This document shows positions 1 to 7,795 of a stretch of DNA of 64,000 bases, one piece after another (positions within the stretch are counted from its first letter, which is position 1; each line of letters starts with the position of its first letter). Position numbers and translations under genes: made by a program. Location of the stretch: contig JANSWZ010000002.1 of the NCBI GenBank assembly GCA_024743215.1, forward strand, positions 124,001 to 188,000, written 5' to 3'. The DNA comes from Alphaproteobacteria bacterium. GTDB lineage: Bacteria > Pseudomonadota > Alphaproteobacteria > Rhizobiales > GCA-2746425. The notes below the pieces were generated by a model. The model did not search any database and had not been told where the DNA came from. It was given only the letters and a program-made list of their open reading frames with translations.

Positions 1-242
1 GCTTCCGGAATGTCGAACAGCGCATGGTCCGGCTGTCCGATGGAAGACCAGACATGGCCATAGTTTATGGCGACAGGACAGGGGCGCCCATCTTGTGCGG
101 TTACCTTGATCACGCCATCATTGCCACGGCTGATTGTGAGTTCTTCCTGCATCAAAACAACAACTTCCGACTGTCCATTTGTCAAAAGATTGTCGATTGC
201 GACCGGATACCAATCATTGCGCGCAACATCTGAGGTCGTCAT
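1..242 (-). CDS. Rieske-oxygenase-like protein lacking the cluster motif (partial, 5' end only)
   Basis: Only the first 80 codons are in the window; the gene continues past base 1. The ATG at 242-240 overlaps the stop of the upstream Rieske gene (ATGA), so the two are translationally coupled. The protein opens with NDWYPVAI, a typical start of ring-hydroxylating oxygenase alpha subunits, and reaches a segment (YGHVWSSIGQP) that resembles the strand after the Rieske domain. The stretch between them is too short to hold a 2Fe-2S domain, and no CxH or CxxH motif is present. It may supply the mononuclear-iron catalytic domain while its neighbour supplies the cluster; that is inference, because the catalytic part lies outside the window. 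Confidence 0.6.
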   Translation of the reverse strand, partial: MTTSDVARNDWYPVAIDNLLTNGQSEVVVLMQEELTISRGNDGVIKVTAQDGRPCPVAINYGHVWSSIGQPDHALFDIPE

Positions 243-1012
243 GGGTGTGTCTCCTGCGACGTGGCATCCCATGAATTGATCATTGTGCCTAAATTTTCAG
301 CAGACCATCTAAATCGCTCCGCCCAGCGAGACAGAGAAATTCGCAGCTCTGCCGGTAGTTCAGGGCTGGTCTGAACATGAAGCATGGTCCTGTCCGGGGT
401 GATTTTCTGAAAATGCACCATCAAGCGCAGATTTTTAGCGTCAGACCGCGCTTCGAGAACGAGGCTTGTCCGGGTTTGTGTCGCGATTGCTGCTTCGGCC
501 ATCTGCATGTCGCTGGTGAGCGAAACAGGCAAATGGGTTTCCGCCAACAGTTTTCTCAAGACCGTTTCGCCCCTTTCGACAGACAGGCTGCGCAGACCCT
601 GCCCGCCAAAGTTCGGCAGATCATCGGAATTATCAGCACCTTTCGAAACCCAGACCACACCATCATGGTCCTGGCAGGCATAAGTATTGGCGCAAATGGA
701 CGTGGGCGGGGTCATGTCGGGATGAGCGGGAATATGACGGCAGCCGCCATCTTCGCCATATTGCCAGCCATGATAAATGCAGGACAGACGCTCGCCTCTG
801 ACGAAGCCGAAGGACAGTCGCATGCCGCGATGAGGGCAACGATTATCAAAGGCGCTCACCTGACCGGAGCGGGATCGCCAGACAACCAGGTCAAGCGGTT
901 GAGCGCCAGCAATAACTGCGCGCATAACGCCAGCTTCTGGCAGGTCCACCGACAATGCGACCGGAATCCAACCGTCAGGGCCTTCAACGAATTCTGAATG
1001 ATCGGCGTTCAT
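239..1012 (-). CDS. Rieske [2Fe-2S] domain protein
   Basis: Protein of 257 residues. The Rieske pair is clear: C59-P-H61 and C78-I-Y-H81 (CPHRG and CIYHGWQY), which bind a 2Fe-2S cluster. After the cluster domain come only about 150 residues with no recognisable 2-His-1-carboxylate iron site, whereas full oxygenase alpha subunits have some 300 residues there. It may therefore be an electron-transfer partner or one half of a split oxygenase acting with the overlapping downstream gene. The start used is the ATG at 1012, behind a GGGTCAGG stretch; an in-frame TTG at 1024 is possible. Substrate unknown; Rieske enzymes of this type often demethylate or hydroxylate aromatics or quaternary amines. 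Confidence 0.75.
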   Translation of the reverse strand: MNADHSEFVEGPDGWIPVALSVDLPEAGVMRAVIAGAQPLDLVVWRSRSGQVSAFDNRCPHRGMRLSFGFVRGERLSCIYHGWQYGEDGGCRHIPAHPDMTPPTSICANTYACQDHDGVVWVSKGADNSDDLPNFGGQGLRSLSVERGETVLRKLLAETHLPVSLTSDMQMAEAAIATQTRTSLVLEARSDAKNLRLMVHFQKITPDRTMLHVQTSPELPAELRISLSRWAERFRWSAENLGTMINSWDATSQETHP

Positions 1013-1149
1013 TACCTGACCCAAATACCCAACTCACACAAAGTGCCCGGCTACAATCCGAGTGTCACATCAATCCGGGTAAATCATGCAACTTACATGC
1101 CATGCACCGGCCCCATCAGTTCCAGCAGACACTTATGTCTGCCACGCAT

Positions 1150-1455
1150 TCAGTCCACCGGGTTGAGGATATTGAACCCATTGGGCACAGGGCTGTCAGT
1201 TTTGTGTGGATAACGCTCAACATCTTCTACCCAAACGGTTATCGGCCCCAAACTACACCCCAATTCCATTGCATCCAGCAATTCTTCCGGACCGCTTGCC
1301 AGCACCTCGATCGATTTTGCGGACACATCTTCCCGGACCCAGCCGTTCAGACCAAGTCGGTTTGCACGGTGGCAAATCCAGTGGAGGAAATCCGGCTTGT
1401 TTACATCACCGGAAAACCTGAACAATTCAGTCTGTTTGTTCATAACTTGTGCCAT
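1150..1455 (-). CDS. Acylphosphatase-like protein, catalytic residues missing
   Basis: Protein of 101 residues with the length and pattern of the acylphosphatase fold, including RANRLGLNGWV, which matches the family segment after the active-site loop. In true acylphosphatases the loop holds an arginine in GxVQGVGFR and an asparagine follows GxV. Here the arginine position is L24 (in NKPDFLHW) and the asparagine position is E42 (in GWVRED), so hydrolysis of acyl phosphates is unlikely. The ATG at 1455 has GGAG six bases upstream. It lies 11 bp downstream of the RpiR regulator on the same strand and is probably cotranscribed with it. A ligand-binding or regulatory role is possible. Confidence 0.55.
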   Translation of the reverse strand: MAQVMNKQTELFRFSGDVNKPDFLHWICHRANRLGLNGWVREDVSAKSIEVLASGPEELLDAMELGCSLGPITVWVEDVERYPHKTDSPVPNGFNILNPVD

Positions 1456-1466
1456 AGGTTCTCCGG

Positions 1467-2354
1467 CTATTTGAATTTGCGGAACAGGCGGGTGCGGTCA
1501 AACAGGTTTTCCAGATCCTCCATCCGCTCCCCTGTTGTATCCCAGGTCGCCTTTTGGATATCGGCGATCATGGTTTCCAACAACACCAGAAGAGCTGCGT
1601 TGGAATCCCAGGCCGAAGGCACTTCAATACGGCTGTTAAAGGTCAGTTTTGCATGAAGCGCAATGGGCGAGCGCCACTGATCTGTGAGCAGTATGATGTT
1701 CACGCCCCGTTCGCTGGCCGTCTCGGCAAGCTTCAACAGATCGTTCTGGTAACGGCGCACATCCAGCATGACGAGCACATCCTGCGGCTTCATATCCATT
1801 GCATAATGTGGCCAGGCAGCACTGCTGGATGGAATGAGCGTTGTGCCCGAGCGGATCATCTGCAGATGCAGAAACAGATATTCCGCCAATGTATGTGTAA
1901 TACGGCCGCCAGCGATGAAGATGGCGCTGTCCCGGTTGGCCAGCATCCGGCAGGCCTGATCAAACGCATCAGGATCAATGTGTGAAAATGTCTGACGCAG
2001 ATTTTGCAGAATCGCATCGGCAAAACGATTGAGAATATGCGTATCCGGGACTTCCGCGGACCAACGCTCGTGCTTTTCCAGCGGATTTGAAATTTTTGCT
2101 TCCAGTTCATCCCGCAATGCAGCCTGAAACGAGGGAAAGCCGGAAAAGCCGAGTTTTTGGATCATCCGGGCAACAGTGGGTGTCGAAACACCAGCATTTT
2201 CAGCAACTTTGGTGATGCTGGACAGACCCGACACGGGCCAGTTTTCCATGAGATGCAGGGCCAATTGCCGTTCAGCCCGTGTGAGATCATCAAAACCGGT
2301 CTGCAATCGCTCATAAACCGTGGTGACATCATGGTCAGGATTGCGGTCTTTCAA
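1467..2354 (-). CDS. MurR/RpiR-family transcriptional regulator
   Basis: Protein of 295 residues. The N-terminal part (about 1-80) has the RpiR helix-turn-helix, with LTRAERQLALHLMEN and VAENAGVSTPTVARMIQKLGF, and a C-terminal SIS domain (about 120-260) contains FIAGGRIT and the DVLVMLDVRRY strand. Family members sense phosphosugars or other small metabolites through SIS. The start is a TTG at 2354, chosen because GGAGG lies seven bases upstream and no ATG does better. It is divergent from the hydrolase-TRAP-ligase operon beginning at 2543, with a 188-bp gap carrying phased repeats, so it most likely controls that operon and itself. Confidence 0.88.
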   Translation of the reverse strand: MKDRNPDHDVTTVYERLQTGFDDLTRAERQLALHLMENWPVSGLSSITKVAENAGVSTPTVARMIQKLGFSGFPSFQAALRDELEAKISNPLEKHERWSAEVPDTHILNRFADAILQNLRQTFSHIDPDAFDQACRMLANRDSAIFIAGGRITHTLAEYLFLHLQMIRSGTTLIPSSSAAWPHYAMDMKPQDVLVMLDVRRYQNDLLKLAETASERGVNIILLTDQWRSPIALHAKLTFNSRIEVPSAWDSNAALLVLLETMIADIQKATWDTTGERMEDLENLFDRTRLFRKFK

Positions 2355-2438
2355 TTCAGTCCTCCATGCATGGCGGGATGCTGGACCCTGTTACAGTCCA
2401 AGGCCTGTTCAAAACCTGCATCCAATTTAGAAAAGATA

Positions 2439-2465
2439 TTGACAGTTTAATCCAGTCTGTACAAT
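2439..2465 (+). promoter_or_regulatory. Candidate sigma-70 promoter for the plus-strand operon
   Basis: TTGACA at 2439-2444 and TACAAT at 2460-2465 are near-perfect -35 and -10 hexamers. The spacer is only 15 bp, shorter than the usual 16-18, which would fit a promoter that needs an activator or DNA distortion. A TATAAT at 2518-2523 is an alternative -10 with no good -35. Confidence 0.35.
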
Positions 2466-2525
2466 CCTCTTCAAAATGGGCCTCTGCAAAGCTGGCCTCT
2501 TCAAGATAGACTTCTTCTATAATTG
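2466..2525. repeat. Phased 15-bp direct repeats, possible operator array
   Basis: Three units begin at 2466, 2481 and 2496 with CCTCTTCAA, CCTCTGCAA and CCTCTTCAA; a weaker fourth (CTTCTTCTA) begins at 2511. The spacing is exactly 15 bp. The array sits just downstream of the candidate promoter in the gap between the RpiR regulator and the operon it faces, a natural position for regulator binding. RpiR operators are often direct or inverted repeats, so this is a reasonable but unproven target. Confidence 0.4.
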
Positions 2526-2542
2526 TTGCAGCAGGATTTGAC

Positions 2543-3358
2543 TTGCAGTCCACACAAACCCTTATCAATGCATCAGATGGTCCGGCCTTGCAGACCATCA
2601 ATGCCGATGGAACAAGCAACATCGTGCTTGTGTGTGAGCACGCGAGCAATCGCATTCCAAGCGCACTTGATGCGCTGGGCCTGTCTGAAGACGTCCTTCA
2701 AAGCCACGCTGCCTGGGATCCCGGGGCCGAGGCAATTGCCCTTTTGCTGTCAAAATCTCTGGATGCCGTATTGGTGACAGCCGGGTTTTCTCGGCTTGTC
2801 TATGACCTCAACCGCCCACCCGAGCACCCGGACGCCATGCGCGCGGTCAGTGAAGTTTATCAGATTCCGGGCAATTCAAATCTGTCCCGGCAGGATCAAC
2901 AGGCCCGCACAGAGCGCCTCTACCTTCCGTTTCACGATGCGGTCGATGTGGTTCTGGATAAATATCAGGCGGAAGGCCGGATGCCTGTGCTTGTCACAAT
3001 TCATACATTCACGCCGGTCTATCTTGGTAACAAGCGCGAAGTTGAACTTGGCATCCTGCATGATGCTGATGCGCGACTGGCTGATGAATTATTACGTGTG
3101 GCGCCCGGCATCACGGAGTTTACAACCTTGCGAAATGCGCCATATGGCCCGGAAGATGGCGTTGCGCATTCCCTTGAGATACACGCATTGCCACGTGGCA
3201 TTTTGAATGTGATGCTTGAAATCCGAAACGATCTTGTCGCAACTGCGGAGCAGCAGATTGAAGTGGCGCAGATCATTGAGACACTGTTGCTGTCAGCGCT
3301 GTCTGAACTCTCGCATCCATCCATCCAGCATCCGGTTTCAGCGGGGGCACAAGCTTAA
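2543..3358 (+). CDS. N-formylglutamate amidohydrolase family hydrolase
   Basis: Protein of 271 residues of the N-formylglutamate deformylase (HutG-like, FGase) superfamily, zinc amidohydrolases. Motifs seen are VLVCEHASNRIP near residue 27, SRLVYDLNRPP near 83, TIHTFTPVY with its histidine near 153, and a C-terminal segment that includes LEIHALPRGILNVMLEIRND. HutG itself releases formate from N-formylglutamate, but no other histidine-degradation gene is nearby. Standing first in an operon with a glutamine-synthetase-like ligase and two dehydrogenases, it may hydrolyse an N-acyl or gamma-glutamyl product (inference). The start is a TTG with AGGA upstream. Its stop is followed after 4 bp by the TRAP small permease gene. 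Confidence 0.8.
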   Translation: MQSTQTLINASDGPALQTINADGTSNIVLVCEHASNRIPSALDALGLSEDVLQSHAAWDPGAEAIALLLSKSLDAVLVTAGFSRLVYDLNRPPEHPDAMRAVSEVYQIPGNSNLSRQDQQARTERLYLPFHDAVDVVLDKYQAEGRMPVLVTIHTFTPVYLGNKREVELGILHDADARLADELLRVAPGITEFTTLRNAPYGPEDGVAHSLEIHALPRGILNVMLEIRNDLVATAEQQIEVAQIIETLLLSALSELSHPSIQHPVSAGAQA

Positions 3359-3362
3359 GATC

Positions 3363-3869
3363 ATGCCGCAATCGATTAAAACCCTTGTCAGATATATTGA
3401 TGCCTTCAACTACCGCATTGGCCGGTTTGCCATGTATCTGCTGTTTGTGATGATGGGCATTCTGCTGTGGTCCTCCTTTTCAAAGACCTTCCTGTTGCCA
3501 TCGCTGTGGACGCTTGAAATGGCGCAGTTCACGCTGACTGCCTATTACATTCTGGGCGGAGCCTATTCGATGCAAATGGGCGAGCATGTGCGCATGGATC
3601 TGTTTTACGGATCTTGGTCTGAGCGGACCAAAGCCTGGGTTGATGCCTTCACCATTTTCTTCCTGATTTTCTATCTGGTGATCCTTCTGTATGGCGGCAT
3701 CGAAAGCACCAGCTATGCTTTGCAATATAATGAGCGCAGTCCCACTGCCTGGCGCCCTCAAATGTCACCGATCAAGATCATCATGTGCTTTGGCATTCTT
3801 CTGATGCTGCTTCAGGCCATATCGACCTTCTTCAAGGATGTCGCGAAACTGCGCGGGGAAGAGATCTAG
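3363..3869 (+). CDS. TRAP transporter small permease (DctQ type)
   Basis: Protein of 168 residues with four predicted membrane helices, near residues 22-40, 55-70, 90-112 and 138-158, the standard topology of the DctQ subunit. It associates with the large permease encoded directly downstream to drive sodium- or proton-coupled uptake of the ligand delivered by the periplasmic binding protein. The start chosen is the ATG at 3363, four bases after the hydrolase stop; longer in-frame extensions would overlap the hydrolase gene heavily. The stop TAG is immediately followed by the ATG of the large subunit. Confidence 0.88.
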   Translation: MPQSIKTLVRYIDAFNYRIGRFAMYLLFVMMGILLWSSFSKTFLLPSLWTLEMAQFTLTAYYILGGAYSMQMGEHVRMDLFYGSWSERTKAWVDAFTIFFLIFYLVILLYGGIESTSYALQYNERSPTAWRPQMSPIKIIMCFGILLMLLQAISTFFKDVAKLRGEEI

Positions 3870-5192
3870 ATGTCCTATGAAGCCATCGCCATTATCATGT
3901 TTGCCTGCATGATGCTTATGATGATGACGGGCCAGCGCATCTTTGCAGCTATTGGCTTTGTTGCGGTCATCGTTGCCTTGCCGCTTTGGGGAACCGGAGG
4001 GTTCAACATTGCTTTCTCGGCTTCCATGAAGCTGATGAAATGGTACCCGTTGCTGACACTGCCTCTGTTCATTTTCATGGGCTATGTGTTGTCAGAATCC
4101 CGTATGGCAGATGATCTGTACAAGATGTTCCATGTCTGGATGGGGCCACTGAATGGCGGCCTGGCCATTGGTACAATTCTGCTGATGGTGCTGATTTCAG
4201 CCATGAATGGCCTGTCGGTGGCCGGTATGGCGATCGGCGCTACCATTGCCTTGCCGGAGTTGCTGAAGCGGGGTTACGACAAACAAATGGTGACGGGGGT
4301 GATCCAGGCAGGGTCTTCCCTTGGCATTTTGGTGCCGCCCTCAGTTGTGCTTGTGCTCTATGCCATGATTGCGCGCCAACCCGTGGGTCAATTGTGGCTG
4401 GCAGGCGTGTTCCCCGGCCTGATGATGGCAACGCTCTTCATTTTGTATGTCGTGATCCGGTGCAAATTTCAGCCGCATCTGGGACCTGCGCTCAATGATG
4501 ATGAGCGCAATGTTCCGATGTCTGAAAAGCTGCGCCTGTTGCGTGCCGGTGCGCTGCCCTTCATTATTTTCGCGGCCATGATGGTGCCCTTTGTGAATGG
4601 CTGGACAAGCCTGGTGGAAAGCTCCGCAATCGGAGCGCTGACAGCTGTGGTTGCCGCTGTTGCCAAAGGACGGTTCACTCGGGAAGTGTTTGAAAACTCA
4701 ACCCGCAAAACCCTCGCCATATCCTGTATGTTCATGTGGATCATTCTGGCCGCGCTTTGCTTTGGCGCTGTGTTTGACGGGCTGGGCGCAGTGAAGGCGA
4801 TTGAAAGCTTCTTTATCGGGCAGCTGGGCCTCACCCCTTGGGAAATCCTGATCCTGATGCAATTGTCCTATCTGATTTTGGGCACGTTTCTGGATGACAC
4901 GGCAATGCTGGTGATCGTGGCGCCGCTTTATGTGCCGCTGGTGAAAATGCTTGGATTCGATCTTATCTGGTATGGAATTCTGTACACCATCACCTGCCAG
5001 ATCGCTTATATGACACCGCCTTTCGGCTACAACCTCTTCCTGATGCGCGCGATGGCGCCCAAGGAGGTGAGTCTGAAGGACATCTATATTTCCATAATTC
5101 CATTTGTATTTGTAATGCTGATTGGTCTGGCTCTTGTGACAGCCTTTCCGCAGATCGCGCTTTGGCTTCCCGAATATGTGTATGGCAAATGA
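3870..5192 (+). CDS. TRAP transporter large permease (DctM type)
   Basis: Protein of 440 residues, hydrophobic throughout, about 12 membrane segments, the usual length for DctM. Family signatures include PLLTLPLFIFMGYVLSES near 53-70, an SAMNGLSVAGMAIGA stretch, and IQAGSSLGILVPPSVVLVLYA near 145-165. It forms the translocation channel with the DctQ subunit. Gene order here is Q-M-P. The likely cargo is an organic acid or amide-type solute related to the enzymes downstream. No gap separates it from dctQ. A small hairpin (CCTAC, 6-base loop, GTAGG) follows the stop near 5194. Confidence 0.93.
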   Translation: MSYEAIAIIMFACMMLMMMTGQRIFAAIGFVAVIVALPLWGTGGFNIAFSASMKLMKWYPLLTLPLFIFMGYVLSESRMADDLYKMFHVWMGPLNGGLAIGTILLMVLISAMNGLSVAGMAIGATIALPELLKRGYDKQMVTGVIQAGSSLGILVPPSVVLVLYAMIARQPVGQLWLAGVFPGLMMATLFILYVVIRCKFQPHLGPALNDDERNVPMSEKLRLLRAGALPFIIFAAMMVPFVNGWTSLVESSAIGALTAVVAAVAKGRFTREVFENSTRKTLAISCMFMWIILAALCFGAVFDGLGAVKAIESFFIGQLGLTPWEILILMQLSYLILGTFLDDTAMLVIVAPLYVPLVKMLGFDLIWYGILYTITCQIAYMTPPFGYNLFLMRAMAPKEVSLKDIYISIIPFVFVMLIGLALVTAFPQIALWLPEYVYGK

Positions 5193-5257
5193 CCTACACA
5201 TCGGTAGGCGAAAACCTGGCCCGGTATCATCCGTGGTCTTAAACTGAGGAGAATGAG

Positions 5258-6313
5258 ATGACAAAAAATACCAACAGGCGAGACTTTCTGAAAAAGGCCG
5301 GTGTGGTTGGTGTGGGAGCTGGTGCTTCTACTCTTGCAGCCCCCGCTGTTCACGGTCAGTCCATGATCAAGTGGCGTTTGCAGACTTACGCTGGCGCAGC
5401 GCTGGGTGAACATGTAATCAAGCCAGCTGTTGATGATTTCAACAAAGCGGCCAATGGCGAAATGGAAATCGAGCTGTTCTATGCTGATCAGCTGGTTCCG
5501 ACGGGCGAATTGTTCCGTGCAGTTCAGAACGGCACGATCGATGCGGTTCAGTCTGATGATGATTCCATGGCTTCGCCAACAGAAGTCACGGTCTTTGGCG
5601 GCTACTTCCCATTTGCGTCACGCTATTCACTGGATATTCCGGTCCTGTTCAACCAATGGGGTCTGGGCGATATCTGGGAAGCAGAATATGACAAGGTTGG
5701 CGTGAAATGGCTGTCAGCGGGTTCCTGGGATCCATGCCACTTTGCAACCAAAGACCCGATCAACTCTCTGGAAGACCTTAAAGGCAAACGCGTCTTTACC
5801 TTCCCGACAGCCGGTCGTTTTCTGACCCGCTTTGGCGTTGTCCCTGTCACCCTGCCATGGGAAGACATTGAAGTTGCGGTTCAGACCGGTGAGCTGGACG
5901 GCATTGCATGGTCCGGCATTACCGAAGATTACACAGTTGGCTGGGCTGACGTCACTGACTATTTCCTGACCAACAATATTTCCGGCGCATGGTGTGGCTC
6001 TTTCTTTGCCAATATGGATCGCTGGAATGAGTTGCCAGAGCATCTGAAAACCCTCTTCAAACTGACGATGGATTCCTCGCACTATTATCGTCAGCATTGG
6101 TATTGGGGCGGAGAAGCGAAACTGCGTGTCGATGGCACGAAGATGAAGCTGACCAGCATTCCTGATGAAGAATGGGCAACTGTTGAAGCCGAAGCACGCG
6201 TATTCTGGGACGAAATTGCCCAGGAGAGCGAGTTGAAAGCCAAAATCGTTCAGATTCTGAAAGACTACAATGCTGCCATGGATAAGGCTGGACGGCCTTA
6301 CCGTTACAGCTAA
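5258..6313 (+). CDS. TRAP transporter solute-binding protein (DctP type), Tat-exported
   Basis: Protein of 351 residues. The N-terminus carries a twin-arginine signal (NRRDFLKKAG) with an AAPAVHG cleavage region, so it is exported folded. The body matches DctP receptors: a YADQLVPTGELFRAVQNG segment near 70, LEDLKGKRVF near 170, the conserved ligand-binding arginine region TAGRFLTRFG, and VQTGELDGIAWSG. Family members bind carboxylates through that arginine. GAGGAG lies just upstream of the ATG. The gene is third in the TRAP operon and is followed by a strong hairpin before the ligase gene, which would let the receptor be made in excess. Confidence 0.93.
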   Translation: MTKNTNRRDFLKKAGVVGVGAGASTLAAPAVHGQSMIKWRLQTYAGAALGEHVIKPAVDDFNKAANGEMEIELFYADQLVPTGELFRAVQNGTIDAVQSDDDSMASPTEVTVFGGYFPFASRYSLDIPVLFNQWGLGDIWEAEYDKVGVKWLSAGSWDPCHFATKDPINSLEDLKGKRVFTFPTAGRFLTRFGVVPVTLPWEDIEVAVQTGELDGIAWSGITEDYTVGWADVTDYFLTNNISGAWCGSFFANMDRWNELPEHLKTLFKLTMDSSHYYRQHWYWGGEAKLRVDGTKMKLTSIPDEEWATVEAEARVFWDEIAQESELKAKIVQILKDYNAAMDKAGRPYRYS

Positions 6314-6323
6314 AACAACATAG

Positions 6324-6378
6324 AAGCGGCCCCTCTTTGCCTTGTGCCAGGCTTGCCTGAGCGGGGCCGCTTTCCTTT
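6324..6378 (+). terminator. Intercistronic hairpin after the TRAP binding-protein gene
   Basis: AAGCGGCCCC at 6324-6333 pairs perfectly with GGGGCCGCTT at 6363-6372, a 10-bp GC-rich stem with a 29-base loop, followed by TTTCCTTTAA. It could be a partial terminator or an mRNA-stabilising element that lowers expression of the downstream enzymes relative to the binding protein. Confidence 0.55.
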
Positions 6379-6405
6379 AATGATCTGTTGGAATGGACCT
6401 TTTTG

Positions 6406-7773
6406 ATGTCTGGGAATTTGACTTTTGATGCGCTGAAGAAAGCCTTCGCGGCTGGTGAGATTGATACGGTTCTGGCGGTTCAGGTGGACATGCAGGGCCG
6501 GCTGATGGGCAAACGTTTCCACGCGTCCAATTTCATTGAAAGTGCGCACACCGAAACCCATTCCTGCAACTATCTGATCGCCACTGATTTCGAGATGGAA
6601 GCCGTTGAAGGCTATAAATCCACGTCCTGGGCAGCGGGTTATGGCGACTATGTGATGCGCCCTGACATGACAACCCTGCGCCACATTCCCTGGCTTGAAG
6701 GAACGGCCATGGTGATGTGCGATGTGGAAGATCATCACAGCCACAAGGATGTGCCCCATGGGCCGCGCGCGGTGCTGAAAAAGCAACTGGCGCGCCTGGA
6801 GGCCATGGGCATGAAGGCCATGATGGCCTCTGAGCTGGAATTCTTCCTGTTTCATGAAAGCTATCACGAAGCCCATCAGAGCGGCTATCGCGGCATGAAT
6901 TTGATCGGGCCTTACAATGAGGATTATCACATCTTCCAGACCACCAAGGAAGAAGATGTGATGCGGGCCATCCGCAACGGGCTCTATGGTGCCGGTATAC
7001 CGGTTGAGTGTTCCAAGGGTGAGGCCTCTGCCGGTCAGGAAGAGATCAATGTCAAATATGCGGACGCGCTGATCGCTGCCGACAATCACGCGATTGTCAA
7101 AAATGGCTGCAAGGAAATTGCCTGGTCAAAAGGCAAGGCCCTGACCTTTATGGCGAAATGGGACAATGATTCCGCCGGATCATCTTCTCATGTGCATCAA
7201 TCCCTGTGGAGCGATGACGGCAAGCCCCTGTTTCTGGATGAAAGCGCCAAACACGGCATGTCGAAGCTGATGCAGCATTATGTGGCCGGTCTGCTGGCCC
7301 ATGCCAGTGCCACCACCTACTTCCTGGCACCCAACATCAATTCCTATAAGCGGTTTGTAGCCGGAACCTTTGCACCGACCAAAGCAATCTGGAGCCCGGA
7401 CAACCGCACCGCAGGCTATCGTCTTTGCGCTGAAAAAACCAGGGGCATTCGCATCGAGTGCCGTGTGGGCGGGTCTGATCTCAATCCGCATCTTGCCTTT
7501 GCCGCACAATTGGCTGCTGGCCTGGACGGTATTGAGAAAGAAATGGAACTGGAACCAGCCTTTGAAGGCGATGCATATGGCGGCGACGGCATTCGCGAAA
7601 TTCCCAACACCCTGCGCGCCGCGGCCGATGCATTGGACAGTTCAGATATGTTGCGCGCCGCTATGGGCGATGATGTGATTGATCACTATGTACACGCCGC
7701 GCGCTGGGAGCAGGACGTTTTTGACACCCGCGTAACCGACTGGGAAGTCGCCCGCGGTTTTGAACGCTCATAG
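6406..7773 (+). CDS. Glutamine-synthetase-like ligase (probable gamma-glutamyl-amine synthetase)
   Basis: Protein of 455 residues of the glutamine synthetase superfamily, close in length to PuuA/IpuC/GmaS enzymes that join glutamate to amines using ATP. Visible active-site motifs are SELEFFLF, GQEEINVKYADAL, SSSHVHQSLW (the HxH metal segment), KRFVAGTFAPTKAIWSPDNRTAGYR and ECRVGGSDLNPHLAFAA. There is no C-terminal adenylylation tyrosine motif typical of GlnA, which argues against central nitrogen assimilation. The ATG at 6406 was chosen; an in-frame TTG at 6388 would add six residues. Neighbouring ALDH and ADH genes suggest the substrate is an amine or amino alcohol. The exact amine cannot be told from sequence. 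Confidence 0.85.
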   Translation: MSGNLTFDALKKAFAAGEIDTVLAVQVDMQGRLMGKRFHASNFIESAHTETHSCNYLIATDFEMEAVEGYKSTSWAAGYGDYVMRPDMTTLRHIPWLEGTAMVMCDVEDHHSHKDVPHGPRAVLKKQLARLEAMGMKAMMASELEFFLFHESYHEAHQSGYRGMNLIGPYNEDYHIFQTTKEEDVMRAIRNGLYGAGIPVECSKGEASAGQEEINVKYADALIAADNHAIVKNGCKEIAWSKGKALTFMAKWDNDSAGSSSHVHQSLWSDDGKPLFLDESAKHGMSKLMQHYVAGLLAHASATTYFLAPNINSYKRFVAGTFAPTKAIWSPDNRTAGYRLCAEKTRGIRIECRVGGSDLNPHLAFAAQLAAGLDGIEKEMELEPAFEGDAYGGDGIREIPNTLRAAADALDSSDMLRAAMGDDVIDHYVHAARWEQDVFDTRVTDWEVARGFERS

Positions 7774-7795
7774 AGCATTTTTAGGGATAATACTG

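Noticed and set aside
2356-2655. 99-codon minus-strand frame with a five-residue periodic peptide
   Set aside because: The periodicity comes from the 15-bp DNA repeats in the regulatory gap; the frame overlaps the start of the hydrolase gene and has no ribosome site.
6310-7089. 259-codon minus-strand open frame
   Set aside because: Antisense to the glutamine-synthetase-like gene; the composition is that of a shadow frame (His/Gly-rich).
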